In this document: one piece after another, positions 42,201 through 51,514 of the stretch | Layout of the letters: each line of letters begins with the position of its first letter | Numbering within the stretch: the first letter of the stretch is position 1 | DNA from: UBA4636 sp963650915 | GTDB lineage: Bacteria > Bacillota > Clostridia > Christensenellales > Borkfalkiaceae | Assembly: GCA_963650915.1 (NCBI GenBank) | Contig: CAVJMJ010000015.1 | Coordinates: forward strand, 4,266 to 68,265 | DNA: 64,000 nt | Direction: 5' to 3' | Notes under the pieces: generated by a model | What the model was told of the DNA's origin: nothing | Database searches by the model: none | What the model saw: only the letters and a program-made list of their open reading frames with translations | Position numbers and translations under genes: made by a program

Positions 42201-43973
42201 ATGAAAAAATTTACCTTGTTCTTAGGTCTTATTTTGACCGTTTGCCTTATGGCATTCGTCGGATGTAAAGATCTTTGCACCAACCACGTAGACACCGACA
42301 AAGACGGCGTTTGCGACAACTGCGGCGGAAAAATGACCGGCTATGCGATTGAAATTCTCACAGAAGATTTAACCGTTTACGAAAGTCAAACCGCTACGAT
42401 AAGCGTTTACAAAACGCCGGAAGAAGCAACCGTAACCTACGCAAGTTCGAACAACGAAATCGCAACCGTAGCGCAAGACGGCACTATCACCGCAATAAAA
42501 GCGGGTGAAGCAACCATAACCGCTACCGTAAAAGAAGGCGTTTCCGACACGATGAAAGTTACGGTAAAGGCTCGCACGATTTCTATCGAAGCACTTGAAA
42601 AAGAAGAACTTTACACGTCGAAGACCCTTCAACTTACCGCTAAAGTTTTACCCGAAGGCACTACTTATACTTGGACAAGCAGTGACGAAGAAGTCGCAAC
42701 CGTTTCCGAAACCGGTCTCGTAACCGCAATAAAAGCCGGCGAAGTTACTTTGACGGTTGCCGTAAACGATACTTTAAAGGCTTCCGTAACCCTCACCGTT
42801 AAAGACACCGTGGTAAAAGATTCCATAAACGCCGACAAGTTCGATTTCAGCGGTATTTATCAGGACGAAGCGGTAGTTAAATCCAACGGTAAACAAAACT
42901 CTTACGCAGTATTAAACGGTACTGCGGGCAAATATTACGTTGCAACCGCAGAAGTTGTAATTACCGACCCCGCTAGTGACGATACTTGGTCGAGAGTAGG
43001 TATTTCTCACTTCAACGGAACGGATTCTTACTACGGCTTACAACTTTCCCCCGGGGCTAACTTCTCTGCTCGCAAAACCATTACCATGGTTGTAAAAGAC
43101 GGTGGCGTTCAATGGGGCACTATAACCGATCGTTCTCAGGTATGGAATCGCAATTTGGTTGCACAATTAGATTTCACAAAAGCAATCAAACTTACCGCGG
43201 TAAGACAGGGCAGTAAGTATTACGCTTACATTAACGATATTCTTTATTACTACGACGAAGGTATGAGCGGATTTGACGACGTCGATACCATCCCCGTATT
43301 GAATCTCGGTAGTTGTACCGCCGAATACACCGCTATTTCCGCACAGTTCGGCGAAGATGCCGTAACCGCTTTCCTTGCTACTGCCGACAAGTCTGCTTTC
43401 TATACGACTTCCGCCAACGAAACTATCGAAAACGGCACCATAAAATTTGTTAACGCAGACAATCAAAATCCCAAGGATCACGCTGCAAAATCGGTAGGCG
43501 GAATGGCAATGCTCGCAGCCAACGTCGAAGGCACGGTAGAATTCGATCTTACGATCGATAGTTTCGGTTCGAAAAACGCTATGCCCGCTTTAGCGGTTAC
43601 CATCAACCGTTACGACAGTGCTTGCAATCAGGCGCGTTCGTTGATTATTGCACAGTACAAAGCAGGTTGGACCGGTTGGGATTCCAACGGCGATCTTAAC
43701 GCCGGAATCGGCAGCGGTGGCAAAGCGTATTCTTTAAACAATGAAGATGCAAGACTCGAAGAAGGTTCGACCTATCACGTAACATTTACTCGTTTAATGT
43801 ATGACGGCGGACAAGATACCAAACTTCAGATTAAGGACTCCAAAGGTAACGTATTACTCGAGGACGCTCACGGTTGGCAAGACGGTTATAAAGGACGCGT
43901 CGTTGTAAGCTTCCTCTGCCGTGACATAAACTGCACTATCGCAAACTTAAGTATTTCAAGTCAACAAGCATAA
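42201..43973 (+). CDS. Second Big_2 lipoprotein, paralogue of the previous
   Basis: 590 residues. Lipobox FVG-C22 is followed by a short cysteine-bearing EF-like loop (HVDTDKDGVCDNCGGK), which could bind calcium, then two Big_2 domains with YASSNNEIATVAQDGTITAIKAGEATIT and SSDEEVATVSETGLVTAIKAGEVTLT. The C-terminal part parallels that of the upstream gene (YYAYINDILYYYDEG; KSVGGMAMLAANVEGTVEFDLTI against KSLGDAAMLMGDFEIEFDV). Probably a surface-exposed glycan-binding partner. GGAGAG lies upstream of the ATG, and a hairpin follows the gene. Confidence 0.75.
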   Translation: MKKFTLFLGLILTVCLMAFVGCKDLCTNHVDTDKDGVCDNCGGKMTGYAIEILTEDLTVYESQTATISVYKTPEEATVTYASSNNEIATVAQDGTITAIKAGEATITATVKEGVSDTMKVTVKARTISIEALEKEELYTSKTLQLTAKVLPEGTTYTWTSSDEEVATVSETGLVTAIKAGEVTLTVAVNDTLKASVTLTVKDTVVKDSINADKFDFSGIYQDEAVVKSNGKQNSYAVLNGTAGKYYVATAEVVITDPASDDTWSRVGISHFNGTDSYYGLQLSPGANFSARKTITMVVKDGGVQWGTITDRSQVWNRNLVAQLDFTKAIKLTAVRQGSKYYAYINDILYYYDEGMSGFDDVDTIPVLNLGSCTAEYTAISAQFGEDAVTAFLATADKSAFYTTSANETIENGTIKFVNADNQNPKDHAAKSVGGMAMLAANVEGTVEFDLTIDSFGSKNAMPALAVTINRYDSACNQARSLIIAQYKAGWTGWDSNGDLNAGIGSGGKAYSLNNEDARLEEGSTYHVTFTRLMYDGGQDTKLQIKDSKGNVLLEDAHGWQDGYKGRVVVSFLCRDINCTIANLSISSQQA

Positions 43974-43998
43974 AAAATCAATCCCGAAAGGGAAAACT

Positions 43999-44025
43999 TC
44001 GGGGAGGAGTAGTCCTCCCCGAAAA
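43999..44025 (+). promoter_or_regulatory. Intercistronic hairpin before the GH36 gene
   Basis: TTCGGGGAGGA / TCCTCCCCGAA with a GTAG loop, followed by AAAAACC and no T-run. It may separate the highly expressed lipoprotein genes from the enzyme genes downstream. Its right arm contains CCTCC, complementary to a ribosome-binding site. Confidence 0.6.
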
Positions 44026-44045
44026 ACCTTTTCGCAAAAAAAGAT

Positions 44046-46229
44046 ATGTCAATTATATTTTTCAAAGACGATAAACTGTTTCATTTATACGGCGGTAATT
44101 TTTCGCTCTATTTAAAAATTCACGATAAAGGTGTAATTACCTGTCCTTACTTCGGCAAATATCTGTCCGAAATCGACTGCGAAGAAGCGGAAAAAATCAC
44201 CCCCGACTGGTATTGCACTTATTACGACGCCTCTTTAAAAAAAGAAGCGTGCGACGAAACCGTTCATTTTAATTCTTCCTGCTTTTTGATGCCGACGGAT
44301 AAAGGTGCGGACACCAGACAAAGCGTTTTGTCGATAGAGGGCTTTTCGGACGACAAAGTCGATTTTCGTTATTTAAGTCATAAAATATACGACGGAAAAC
44401 CGAGTTACGAAAATATGCCTTACGTTCGCGACGACGGCACCGCAAAAACGCTGGAATTGACTTTAAAAGATAATTATAAAGAGTTATATATTACCTTATC
44501 GCTTACCGTCTTTGAAAAATACGATTGCATTTTAAGAAATACCGTTTTACTTAACAAAACCGATCGCCCCTTGTTTATAAAGCGGGCTATGAGTTTGAGT
44601 TTCGATTTTCCGAGAAGAGATTTCGACTTTGTTCACTTCCCCGGAGAATGGCTGTTTGAAAGGCAATTCAGGCGTGAAGGGTTAACGGAAGGCACAAAGA
44701 TAGTCCGTTCCTCGTCGGGAAGAAGTTCTCACGAGCATAACCCTTTCGTTATGCTGTGCGACAAAAGCGCAACCGAAACTTTCGGCGAAGTCTTTGCCTT
44801 TACACACGTCTATTCGGGGTCGTTTATGGCGGAAGCCACTGTCGCAAAAGTCGGAACAACCCGCTTAACAATGGGTATCGACGACAGATATTTTAAATTT
44901 GAGGTAAAACCCGACCAAACATTTACTTTCCCTGAAGGCGTGGCTTTTTACTCGAACGGCGGTTTTGAAAAAATAAGCCTTAACGCGCACGATTTAATAA
45001 GAAACTGTATCGTTCGCGAACAAAACAAAAAAGCCCATAGATCCGTTCTTCTCAATTCTTGGGAAGGTTGTTATATGGACTTCGATACTCAAAAAATTAT
45101 CGATTTTATACGCCGTTCAAAAAGGGTGGGAGCAGAACTTCTCGTTCTTGACGACGGTTGGTTCGGTCACCGCGACGACGATACAAAAGCACTCGGCGAT
45201 TGGTACGTTAACGAAAACAAGATCGATTTAAAAGCCGTTATAGAGGAATGCCATAATTGCGGAATGCTTTTCGGACTTTGGATAGAACCCGAAATGGGCA
45301 ATTTCGATTCCGATTTTTTAAGGGAGCATCCCGATTACGCCGCGGTAAACGATAAAACAGACTTTTGGCTGTCAAGGCATCAGGTCGTTTTAAATTTTTC
45401 CGACGATAAAGTAGTAGACGCCGTTTACGAAAAGTTGTATGACGTTTTGTCAAAATACAAAGTCGATTATATAAAATGGGACAACAATCGTCAATACGAG
45501 GATTGTTTTGCAAAAAACCTTGAAGGTAGCAATCAAGACGAATTTCAACACCGCAACGTTTTGGGGTATTATCGGCTTGCAAAAATGCTTACCGAAGCCT
45601 TTCCCGATATTCACTTCCACGGTTGCGCGTCGGGCGGAGGAAGGTTCGATTTAGGCACTTTGTTTTATTTTTCGGATATTTGGACGAGCGACGAGAACGA
45701 TCCCGTTCAAAGGCTGTTTATACAGTACGGTACCTCGTTTTTATATCCTTTATCCGTAATGGGCGCACACGTAAACGATTGCCCTGTTACGAGTTACAAA
45801 ACCAAGGCGGAAATCGCACTTTTCGGATCTTACGGGTTTGAACTCGACCCCGAAAAACTTACCGAAACGGATATAAAAGAACTGCTTATCGTAAACGAAA
45901 TATATAAAAAATATCACGACGACGTTATTTTGGACGGAGATTTTTACAGACTTTCCTCGCCGTTTGAAAAAGTCGAATTTGCCGTAAACGCCGTTTCCAA
46001 GGATAAAAAGAAGGCACTCTTTTTGCACGTGAACCTTTTAAAACGCTTGCGCGCACAAAGGTTTATAAAGTTAAGAGGCTTAGATCCCGATTTGTATTAT
46101 TTTAATGATTTCGACGGCAAATTACACAAAGGCGAGTATTATATGAACGTGGGAATCAATCTTTCCTTAGTTTTAAATGAATTCGATTCTCATCTTATCG
46201 CGTTAGAGGCGAAGAATGAAACTTTCTGA
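44046..46229 (+). CDS. GH36 alpha-galactosidase
   Basis: 727 residues without a signal peptide, so cytosolic. The N-terminal beta domain leads into the barrel with NSWEGCYMDF, LDDGWFGHRDDD and EPEMGNFDSDF. The nucleophile is Asp479 in IKWDNNR and the acid/base Asp549 in WTSDENDP, matching positions 478 and 548 of the well-studied Geobacillus enzymes. GCASGGGRFDLG is also present. It removes alpha-linked galactose from imported oligosaccharides, as from arabinogalactan or raffinose-type sugars. No good ribosome-binding site precedes the ATG, but AAAAAAG lies upstream. Its end overlaps the next gene by 14 bases. Confidence 0.9.
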   Translation: MSIIFFKDDKLFHLYGGNFSLYLKIHDKGVITCPYFGKYLSEIDCEEAEKITPDWYCTYYDASLKKEACDETVHFNSSCFLMPTDKGADTRQSVLSIEGFSDDKVDFRYLSHKIYDGKPSYENMPYVRDDGTAKTLELTLKDNYKELYITLSLTVFEKYDCILRNTVLLNKTDRPLFIKRAMSLSFDFPRRDFDFVHFPGEWLFERQFRREGLTEGTKIVRSSSGRSSHEHNPFVMLCDKSATETFGEVFAFTHVYSGSFMAEATVAKVGTTRLTMGIDDRYFKFEVKPDQTFTFPEGVAFYSNGGFEKISLNAHDLIRNCIVREQNKKAHRSVLLNSWEGCYMDFDTQKIIDFIRRSKRVGAELLVLDDGWFGHRDDDTKALGDWYVNENKIDLKAVIEECHNCGMLFGLWIEPEMGNFDSDFLREHPDYAAVNDKTDFWLSRHQVVLNFSDDKVVDAVYEKLYDVLSKYKVDYIKWDNNRQYEDCFAKNLEGSNQDEFQHRNVLGYYRLAKMLTEAFPDIHFHGCASGGGRFDLGTLFYFSDIWTSDENDPVQRLFIQYGTSFLYPLSVMGAHVNDCPVTSYKTKAEIALFGSYGFELDPEKLTETDIKELLIVNEIYKKYHDDVILDGDFYRLSSPFEKVEFAVNAVSKDKKKALFLHVNLLKRLRAQRFIKLRGLDPDLYYFNDFDGKLHKGEYYMNVGINLSLVLNEFDSHLIALEAKNETF

Positions 46230-47100
46230 CATCAATATAAGAGATCCGTTTATTTTTGCGGATAAAAAAACACGAACCTACTATATGTATGCTTCGTCGC
46301 CCGCTCCTTTAAAAAAAGGTTTTTGCGTTTATACGTCAAACGATTTGGTTACTTGGCAAGGACCGCAAAGCGTCTTTGAAGTTCTTGCAGACTTTTGGGC
46401 TACCGACGATTTTTGGGCACCCGAAGTACATGAATATAAAGGAAAATATTACCTTTTCGGTACTTTTTCGGCAAAAGGTAAAGTTCGCACTTCGCAAATA
46501 CTCGTTTCAAACTCTCTTTTAGGACCCTTTGTGCCTCACGGCGGTTTTATCGCACCGAAAGATTGGTTTGCCCTCGACGCTACTTTGTACGTTGACGAAA
46601 ACGGTTCGCCTTACGCTGTTTTTTCACACGAGTGGGTGCAGTGCGGCGACGGCGAAGTTTGCGCGGTAAAATTAAGCGACGATTTAAAAAATCCGATAGG
46701 AGAGGTAAAAAAATTGTTTTCCGCAAGCCAAAGCGGTTGGGCGAAATCACCGACTTGGAATCCTAACGATACGCCGATTTACGTGGTAGACGCTCCTTTC
46801 GTTTTTAAAAGCGACGATCAAGAATTTCTTTTGTGGTCGAGTTGGAACTCGGAAGAGGAAAATGCTTACTCGGTAGGGGTTGCGTATCCGCAAAACGGTA
46901 ACGTTTTGTGCGGAAATTATATACATAAAAATTTAGCTTTGCCTAACGTCGACAGCGGACACGCCATGGTTTTCGAGGATTTTTTAGGTAAAAAACGAAT
47001 TTGTTTTCACGAAAAGAATTCCGAACACGGTCATGAGCGTTGCGCAATATATTATTTAAAAACAGATAAGGGAGAATTACACGTCCATGAAAACGATTAG
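46216..47100 (+). CDS. Intracellular GH43-family glycosidase
   Basis: 294 residues, no signal peptide. The five-bladed fold is apparent from repeated YYMYASS, YYLFGTFS and LLWSSWN strands. Asp10 (IRDPFIF) fits the base and Asp121 (ALDATLYVDENG) the modulator. The general acid position, normally Glu in a (T/Y)EGP motif, reads VVDAPFVF with Asp192; I recall Asp here in some GH43 subgroups, but it is worth checking. It probably trims imported arabino- or xylo-oligosaccharides. It overlaps both neighbours by 14 bases, indicating tight coupling. Confidence 0.78.
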   Translation: MKLSDINIRDPFIFADKKTRTYYMYASSPAPLKKGFCVYTSNDLVTWQGPQSVFEVLADFWATDDFWAPEVHEYKGKYYLFGTFSAKGKVRTSQILVSNSLLGPFVPHGGFIAPKDWFALDATLYVDENGSPYAVFSHEWVQCGDGEVCAVKLSDDLKNPIGEVKKLFSASQSGWAKSPTWNPNDTPIYVVDAPFVFKSDDQEFLLWSSWNSEEENAYSVGVAYPQNGNVLCGNYIHKNLALPNVDSGHAMVFEDFLGKKRICFHEKNSEHGHERCAIYYLKTDKGELHVHEND

Positions 47101-48034
47101 GAAATCTTTAAGTATGCTTATTTGTCTTGCTCTTACCTTCGTTTTTGTCTTTTCGGGTTGCACGCCGAAAGGGGATCCGAGTTCTTCGGAGGGAGGAAAA
47201 AAAGACGACGAAAAAGTTTATTCTAACGAAGTACAAGTAGTTTTGCTTTTAGGTCAAAGTAACGCCGAAGGGCATACGTATGCAAGTTATTTAACGAAAA
47301 CCGTCGGTACGGAAAAAACCGCCGAATACCAAAAAGGATACGATAACGTAAAAATAACATATAACTGTTCCCTCGGTCATAATACGAATAACGGTTCTTA
47401 TACGCCCGTAAAACTCGGACAGGGCTATAGTACCGACAGGTTTGGCCCCGAAGTCGGCATTGCCGAAAAAATAAGCGCACTCGATATAGAAAAGCCCGTT
47501 TATATAATTAAGTTTGCTTACGGCGGAACCACGCTTGCCAACGAATGGCGTTCGCCGTCGAGTAAAAATACGGGTAGACTTTACACGTCGGGAGTTGATT
47601 TTATATTAGAGCAATGTAAAGCCCTCGAAAATATGGATCTTTATCCCGTTATCAAGGCTATTTGTTGGATGCAAGGCGAAAGCGACGCATCGGGCAGTTC
47701 TTATAACTCGTATAAAGTTCTTGAAGAAAATTTCGTAAAAGATTTAAGAAACGATCTCGCTTATTATAAAGATCCGTCTTCCGAAATAGGCTTTATCGAT
47801 GCGGGAATATCCGATTGTTCCGCCTGGACTCAATATAAAGTCATCAATCAAGCCAAGAAAGAACTCGCCGAAGAAGGCGAAAGTCACGTTTATCTCGACA
47901 CTATTACGGCAAATTTAAAGTATAACGGAGAACCTGCCGGCACCCCCGATATTTATCATTACGACTCTAAGTACATGATAAAATTAGGCAATATGTTCGG
48001 CGAATCGCTGATTACAAACTTCCTCGAAATATAG
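47087..48034 (+). CDS. SASA-family (sialate O-acetylesterase-like) carbohydrate esterase lipoprotein
   Basis: 315 residues. Lipobox FSG-C25. The SGNH-type hydrolase motifs are LLLGQSNAEG with nucleophile Ser58, ICWMQGESDA, and DIYHYDSKYMIKLG near the C-terminus, which supplies the catalytic Asp and His. The family (PF03629, including CE6 acetylxylan esterases) removes acetyl groups from polysaccharides. Outside the cell it would expose acetylated glycan to the GH43 lipoproteins. It is the last gene of the operon; a terminator follows at 48363. Confidence 0.82.
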   Translation: MKTIRKSLSMLICLALTFVFVFSGCTPKGDPSSSEGGKKDDEKVYSNEVQVVLLLGQSNAEGHTYASYLTKTVGTEKTAEYQKGYDNVKITYNCSLGHNTNNGSYTPVKLGQGYSTDRFGPEVGIAEKISALDIEKPVYIIKFAYGGTTLANEWRSPSSKNTGRLYTSGVDFILEQCKALENMDLYPVIKAICWMQGESDASGSSYNSYKVLEENFVKDLRNDLAYYKDPSSEIGFIDAGISDCSAWTQYKVINQAKKELAEEGESHVYLDTITANLKYNGEPAGTPDIYHYDSKYMIKLGNMFGESLITNFLEI

Positions 48035-48345
48035 TTTATTTATAATCCGTATCGAACGATCGTTTGTATTTTGATTTTTTGGAATATGGGTTTATAAATC
48101 GTATAAAGTTCTTGAAATATGGGTTCAAACCTTATCGACTTTTTTGGAATATAGATTTTATATTTTGATTTTGTTGAAATATATATTTATAACTCTTGAA
48201 CGCCGAAGCAGCCGACGTAGTTAGTTTATATTCTGATTTTTTTGAAATATAGAATTTATATTTTGAGTTTGTTGAAATATATGTTTATATCCCAATCGAC
48301 TTTTAAAATATAGACTATACTTCGATTTTTCTTGAAACATCGTTT
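48024..48345. repeat. Degenerate repeats starting at the esterase gene end
   Basis: The gene end GAAATATAG (with the TAG stop) recurs at least six times downstream in units such as TTTGTTGAAATATAGATTTATA separated by about 35-60 bases. This is the same gene-end seeding seen after rng. Confidence 0.6.
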
Positions 48346-48362
48346 CATTGTCTCCTTTTTTT

Positions 48363-48393
48363 AACGCCCTTGCTTTTTAGCAGGGGCGTTTTT
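48363..48393 (+). terminator. Terminator of the glycan operon
   Basis: AACGCCCTTGCT / AGCAGGGGCGTT with a four-T loop and a following TTT. Confidence 0.75.
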
Positions 48394-48399
48394 GCATGA

Positions 48400-48476
48400 A
48401 AAACCCCGCCGAAATTGTCATTCGGCGGGGTTGAAAAACGCTCTTATCCCGTCGAGGGAACTAACCTCGACGGGAT
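48400..48476. terminator. Two further strong hairpins
   Basis: AACCCCGCCGAA / TTCGGCGGGGTT (48402-48432) has its T-run on the minus strand and may end the ung transcript. ATCCCGTCGAGG / CCTCGACGGGAT (48446-48474) follows without a clear T-run. The rest of 48480-48918 is AT-rich, with a 16-bp hairpin at 48809-48845 and no gene. Confidence 0.6.
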
Positions 48477-48487
48477 AAAAAGTGCAT

Positions 48488-48513
48488 TTAAACGGCTTAT
48501 AGCCGCACTTTTA
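48488..48513 (+). repeat. GATAACGGGCTTATAG dispersed repeat, copy 14
   Basis: TTAAACGGCTTATAG, then CCGC, then ACTTTTA, with the perfect CGGCT-TAT-AGCCG hairpin. Confidence 0.6.
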
Positions 48514-48918
48514 TTTGTTTTGCAAACTCTTTTTTGTTTTTTGTGTACGTTATAAAAGATTGTTGCTTTTTATTTTTGTGCGGTATAAATTTTTATCTTA
48601 CTTTTCTGCTTTTTTAACTTTTTTTACTTTACGTTTATGTGTTTTTTAACTTATTTAAGTTTTGAAAACTTTTATTTTTTACCTTTACGCGACTGTAAAA
48701 TTTTTACGTTCATAATAAGTTTTTGCGTTTTTTAAATTCTTCCGCACGAAAAGTTTTTATATTCGCACGAATATAAGCGGGGGTAGAATTTTTAATCTCT
48801 CCCGTTCTACTCGCAAAACTTTTAAAAAATAAAAGTTTTGCGAGTAAAAAAATAAAAACGGCAAATTTTTGCGGTTTTGGTCTGTTTTAATGGTAAAATT
48901 TTAAAAAAATCGCAAAAA

Positions 48919-49584
48919 TTATAATTGCCAATTAATGGGTTCGTAGCCGTTTTTTATTAAAAATTCGTTGGTTTTTGAGAAGTGGCGACAACCGAAGAAG
49001 CCGTTGTACGCAGACAGCGGGGAAGGATGCGCGCTTTCTAAAACGAGATGTTTTTTAGTGTCTATAAAGGCTTTTTTGTTTCGAGCGTTTCTGCCCCAAA
49101 GGATAAAAACCATAGGCTCCTTTCTCGCACTTAATTTTTTAATTACCTCGTCGGTAAACTCCGTCCATCCGCACGCTTGGTGCGAGTTGGCTTGTCCCCG
49201 TCTTACGGTCAGCGTGGTGTTTAATAAAAGCACGCCTTGTTTTGCCCAGGGCGTAAGGTCGGTTTTGTTTCCGTTATCGACGCCTAAATCGTCTTTTAGT
49301 TCTTTATAGATATTGGCAAGCGAGGGCGGCATTTTTACCCCTTGTTTCACGGAAAAACTAAGCCCGTGCGCTTCGCCCGGTTCGTGGTAAGGGTCTTGCC
49401 CTAAAATTACCGCTTTTACCTCGTGATACGGAGTAAGTTTAAAGGCGTTGAAAATTTCGTTCATCGGCGGGTAAACTTCACGCGTAAAGTATTCTTGTTT
49501 TAAAAACTCTCTTATTTTGGCGTAATTTTCGCCTTCGATAAGGTCTTTTAAAACTTGGTTCCAATCGTTTTGAAAATCAATCAT
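48919..49584 (-). CDS. ung: Uracil-DNA glycosylase, family 1
   Basis: 221 residues. The water-activating motif GQDPYHEPGEAHGLSFS, LLLNTTLTVRRGQANSH and the DNA-intercalating HPSPLSA are all present, as in Ung. It removes uracil from DNA in base-excision repair. The ATG at 49584 has AAAGGA at good distance; the longer frame upstream lacks family content and would run into the promoter region of the divergent radical SAM gene. Confidence 0.93.
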   Translation of the reverse strand: MIDFQNDWNQVLKDLIEGENYAKIREFLKQEYFTREVYPPMNEIFNAFKLTPYHEVKAVILGQDPYHEPGEAHGLSFSVKQGVKMPPSLANIYKELKDDLGVDNGNKTDLTPWAKQGVLLLNTTLTVRRGQANSHQACGWTEFTDEVIKKLSARKEPMVFILWGRNARNKKAFIDTKKHLVLESAHPSPLSAYNGFFGCRHFSKTNEFLIKNGYEPINWQL

Positions 49585-49705
49585 GGCACACGTCCTTTTC
49601 GTCTTTATAAAATTATACAACGATTTTTTCGATATGTCAAAACAATGTTTGAAAGTTAAAGGGCAAAAAGAAAGAGAAAAAACACACCGTAAAACCCGCA
49701 AACCA

Positions 49706-49734
49706 TTGCAAATTTCGAACTATTATGCTAAAAT
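49706..49734 (+). promoter_or_regulatory. Promoter of the radical SAM-rng operon, predicted leaderless
   Basis: TTGCAA, a 17-base spacer and TAAAAT. The expected transcription start, 7 bases after the -10, falls at 49741-49742, on the ATG itself. No ribosome-binding site is seen. Confidence 0.55.
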
Positions 49735-49741
49735 TAAATTT

Positions 49742-51514
49742 ATGAGATTAAACGATTTGCTTAAAAAGGCGGAAAAACCCGCAAGATATATCGGTGGCGA
49801 ATACGGTTCGGGCGGTAAGGAGTTTAAAGAGTACAATTATTGTCTTTGCTTTCCCGACGTTTACGAAGTTGCCATGTCCAACCTCGGCATAAGAATCGTC
49901 GAAAAGGTAATGACCGACGTCGATGGCGTTTTCGTAGACCGTTGTTTTGCCCCGTGGGACGATTTCGGAAAACTTTTAAAGGAAAACGGCATGCCGTTAT
50001 ACGGGCTTAATTCAAAAAGACCGCTTAAAGATTTCGATGCGATAGGTTTTTCGACGGGCTTTGAGCTTTGCTATACGAGTATATTATATATGCTCGATTT
50101 GGCGGGGATTCCTCTTTTAAGAGAGGAAAGGGACGACAGTTACCCCGTAATAGAAGCGGGCGGTCCTTGCACTTGCAACCCCGAACCGATAGCTGATTTT
50201 ATCGATCTTTTCATCCTCGGCGACGGCGAAGCGGTAAACGGCGAACTTGCAAAATTGAGATTAAAACACAAAAACAAAACAGAATATTTAAAAGAAGCAA
50301 GTAAACTTTGCGGTGTTTACGTGCCGTCGATGATGGACGTAAAATATGCCGATAACGGGCTTATAGATGGGTTTTCGGGTATAACGGAAGCAAAAAAAGC
50401 CGTTATAGCCGATTTAGACAAAGCGGCTTTCCCAAAAACTACGCCGGTCGGCAATATAGAAGTAGTTTTCGACAGAGCGGTCGTAGAGGTCATGCGCGGA
50501 TGCCCGCGCGGGTGCAGGTTTTGTCAGGCGGGCTACATATATAGACCCATACGGACGAGAAGTGTCGAAACACTCGTGAAACAGGCAAAAAGCATAGTGG
50601 AATCCACCGGGTTTGACGAATTGAGTTTAAACAGTTTGTCTACCGGCGACTATCCATGTTTGATACAACTTATATCGTCCCTTAAAGAGGCACTTCCGAA
50701 TACGAAAATAGCCTTGCCCTCTTTAAGAATAGACAGTTTCGACAGTGAATTCGTTCAAGAATCCAAGAAGAACAGTCTTACCTTTGCGCCCGAAGCGGGA
50801 ACGCAAAGGCTACGCGACGTAATCAATAAAGACGTAACCGAGGAGCAGATAGAACGTTGTGTTTTGGCGGCGTTTTCGCAAGGGTATACTTCGATAAAAC
50901 TTTACTTTATGATGGGGCTTCCGACCGAAACCGACGAGGATCTTAACGGCATTTGCGACATAGTATATAAAATAAGGGAAATTTATTCCAAAAACAAGCG
51001 CGCGTCGAGAGAACTCAGGGTAAGCGTAAGCGCATCGACGTTTATACCCAAACCGTTTACGCCCTTCCAGTGGGAAAGGCAGATATCGGAAGAGGAGTTT
51101 AAACACAAAGTCGATTTGTTGAAACAAAGACTTTTCGTTAAAGGCGTGTCGTTGAGTTGGAACGATTTTGCGGTTTCAAAACTCGAAGCCGTGCTTGCGC
51201 GAGGTGACAGAAAACTCGGAAAGGTTATACTTTCCGCATACAAAAAAGGTGCGCACCTTGACAGTTGGTCTGAATTTTTCAAAAAAGACGTTTGGCAGGA
51301 AGCCTTTGCGGAAAACGGCGTCGATCCAGATTTTTACACGAGAAAGCACGAGTTTTCCGAAGTCTTGCCGTGGGATTTCATAAACATTTACGTAAACAAG
51401 AGTTATTTGCAAAAAGAAGCCGAAAGGGCTTACGAAGGAAAGGTAACGGGCAGTTGCTTTAAAGGGTGTAAAGGGTGCGGAGTTCAAAAAGAATTCAGGT
51501 GTGAAAAATGTTAG
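49742..51514 (+). CDS. B12-binding-type radical SAM protein (TIGR03960-like)
   Basis: 590 residues. After an N-terminal cobalamin-binding-like region (YCLCFPDVYEVAMSNLGIRI), the radical SAM cluster motif is C254-x3-C258-x2-C261 (RGCPRGCRFCQAG). The C-terminus carries five more cysteines (GSCFKGCKGCGVQKEFRCEKC). This protein is regularly found beside a DUF2344 protein and RNase G in Firmicutes, as here; substrate unknown, perhaps RNA or ribosome modification. It overlaps the next gene by seven bases. The ATG at 49742 is chosen since the conserved part starts there. DNGLIDGFSG is encoded by a dispersed-repeat copy. Confidence 0.85.
   Translation: MRLNDLLKKAEKPARYIGGEYGSGGKEFKEYNYCLCFPDVYEVAMSNLGIRIVEKVMTDVDGVFVDRCFAPWDDFGKLLKENGMPLYGLNSKRPLKDFDAIGFSTGFELCYTSILYMLDLAGIPLLREERDDSYPVIEAGGPCTCNPEPIADFIDLFILGDGEAVNGELAKLRLKHKNKTEYLKEASKLCGVYVPSMMDVKYADNGLIDGFSGITEAKKAVIADLDKAAFPKTTPVGNIEVVFDRAVVEVMRGCPRGCRFCQAGYIYRPIRTRSVETLVKQAKSIVESTGFDELSLNSLSTGDYPCLIQLISSLKEALPNTKIALPSLRIDSFDSEFVQESKKNSLTFAPEAGTQRLRDVINKDVTEEQIERCVLAAFSQGYTSIKLYFMMGLPTETDEDLNGICDIVYKIREIYSKNKRASRELRVSVSASTFIPKPFTPFQWERQISEEEFKHKVDLLKQRLFVKGVSLSWNDFAVSKLEAVLARGDRKLGKVILSAYKKGAHLDSWSEFFKKDVWQEAFAENGVDPDFYTRKHEFSEVLPWDFINIYVNKSYLQKEAERAYEGKVTGSCFKGCKGCGVQKEFRCEKC
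50351..50375 (+). repeat. Dispersed repeat, copy 15, inside the radical SAM gene
   Basis: GATAACGGGCTTATAG followed by ATGGGTTTT. It is sense to the gene and read as DNGLIDGF. Confidence 0.65.
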
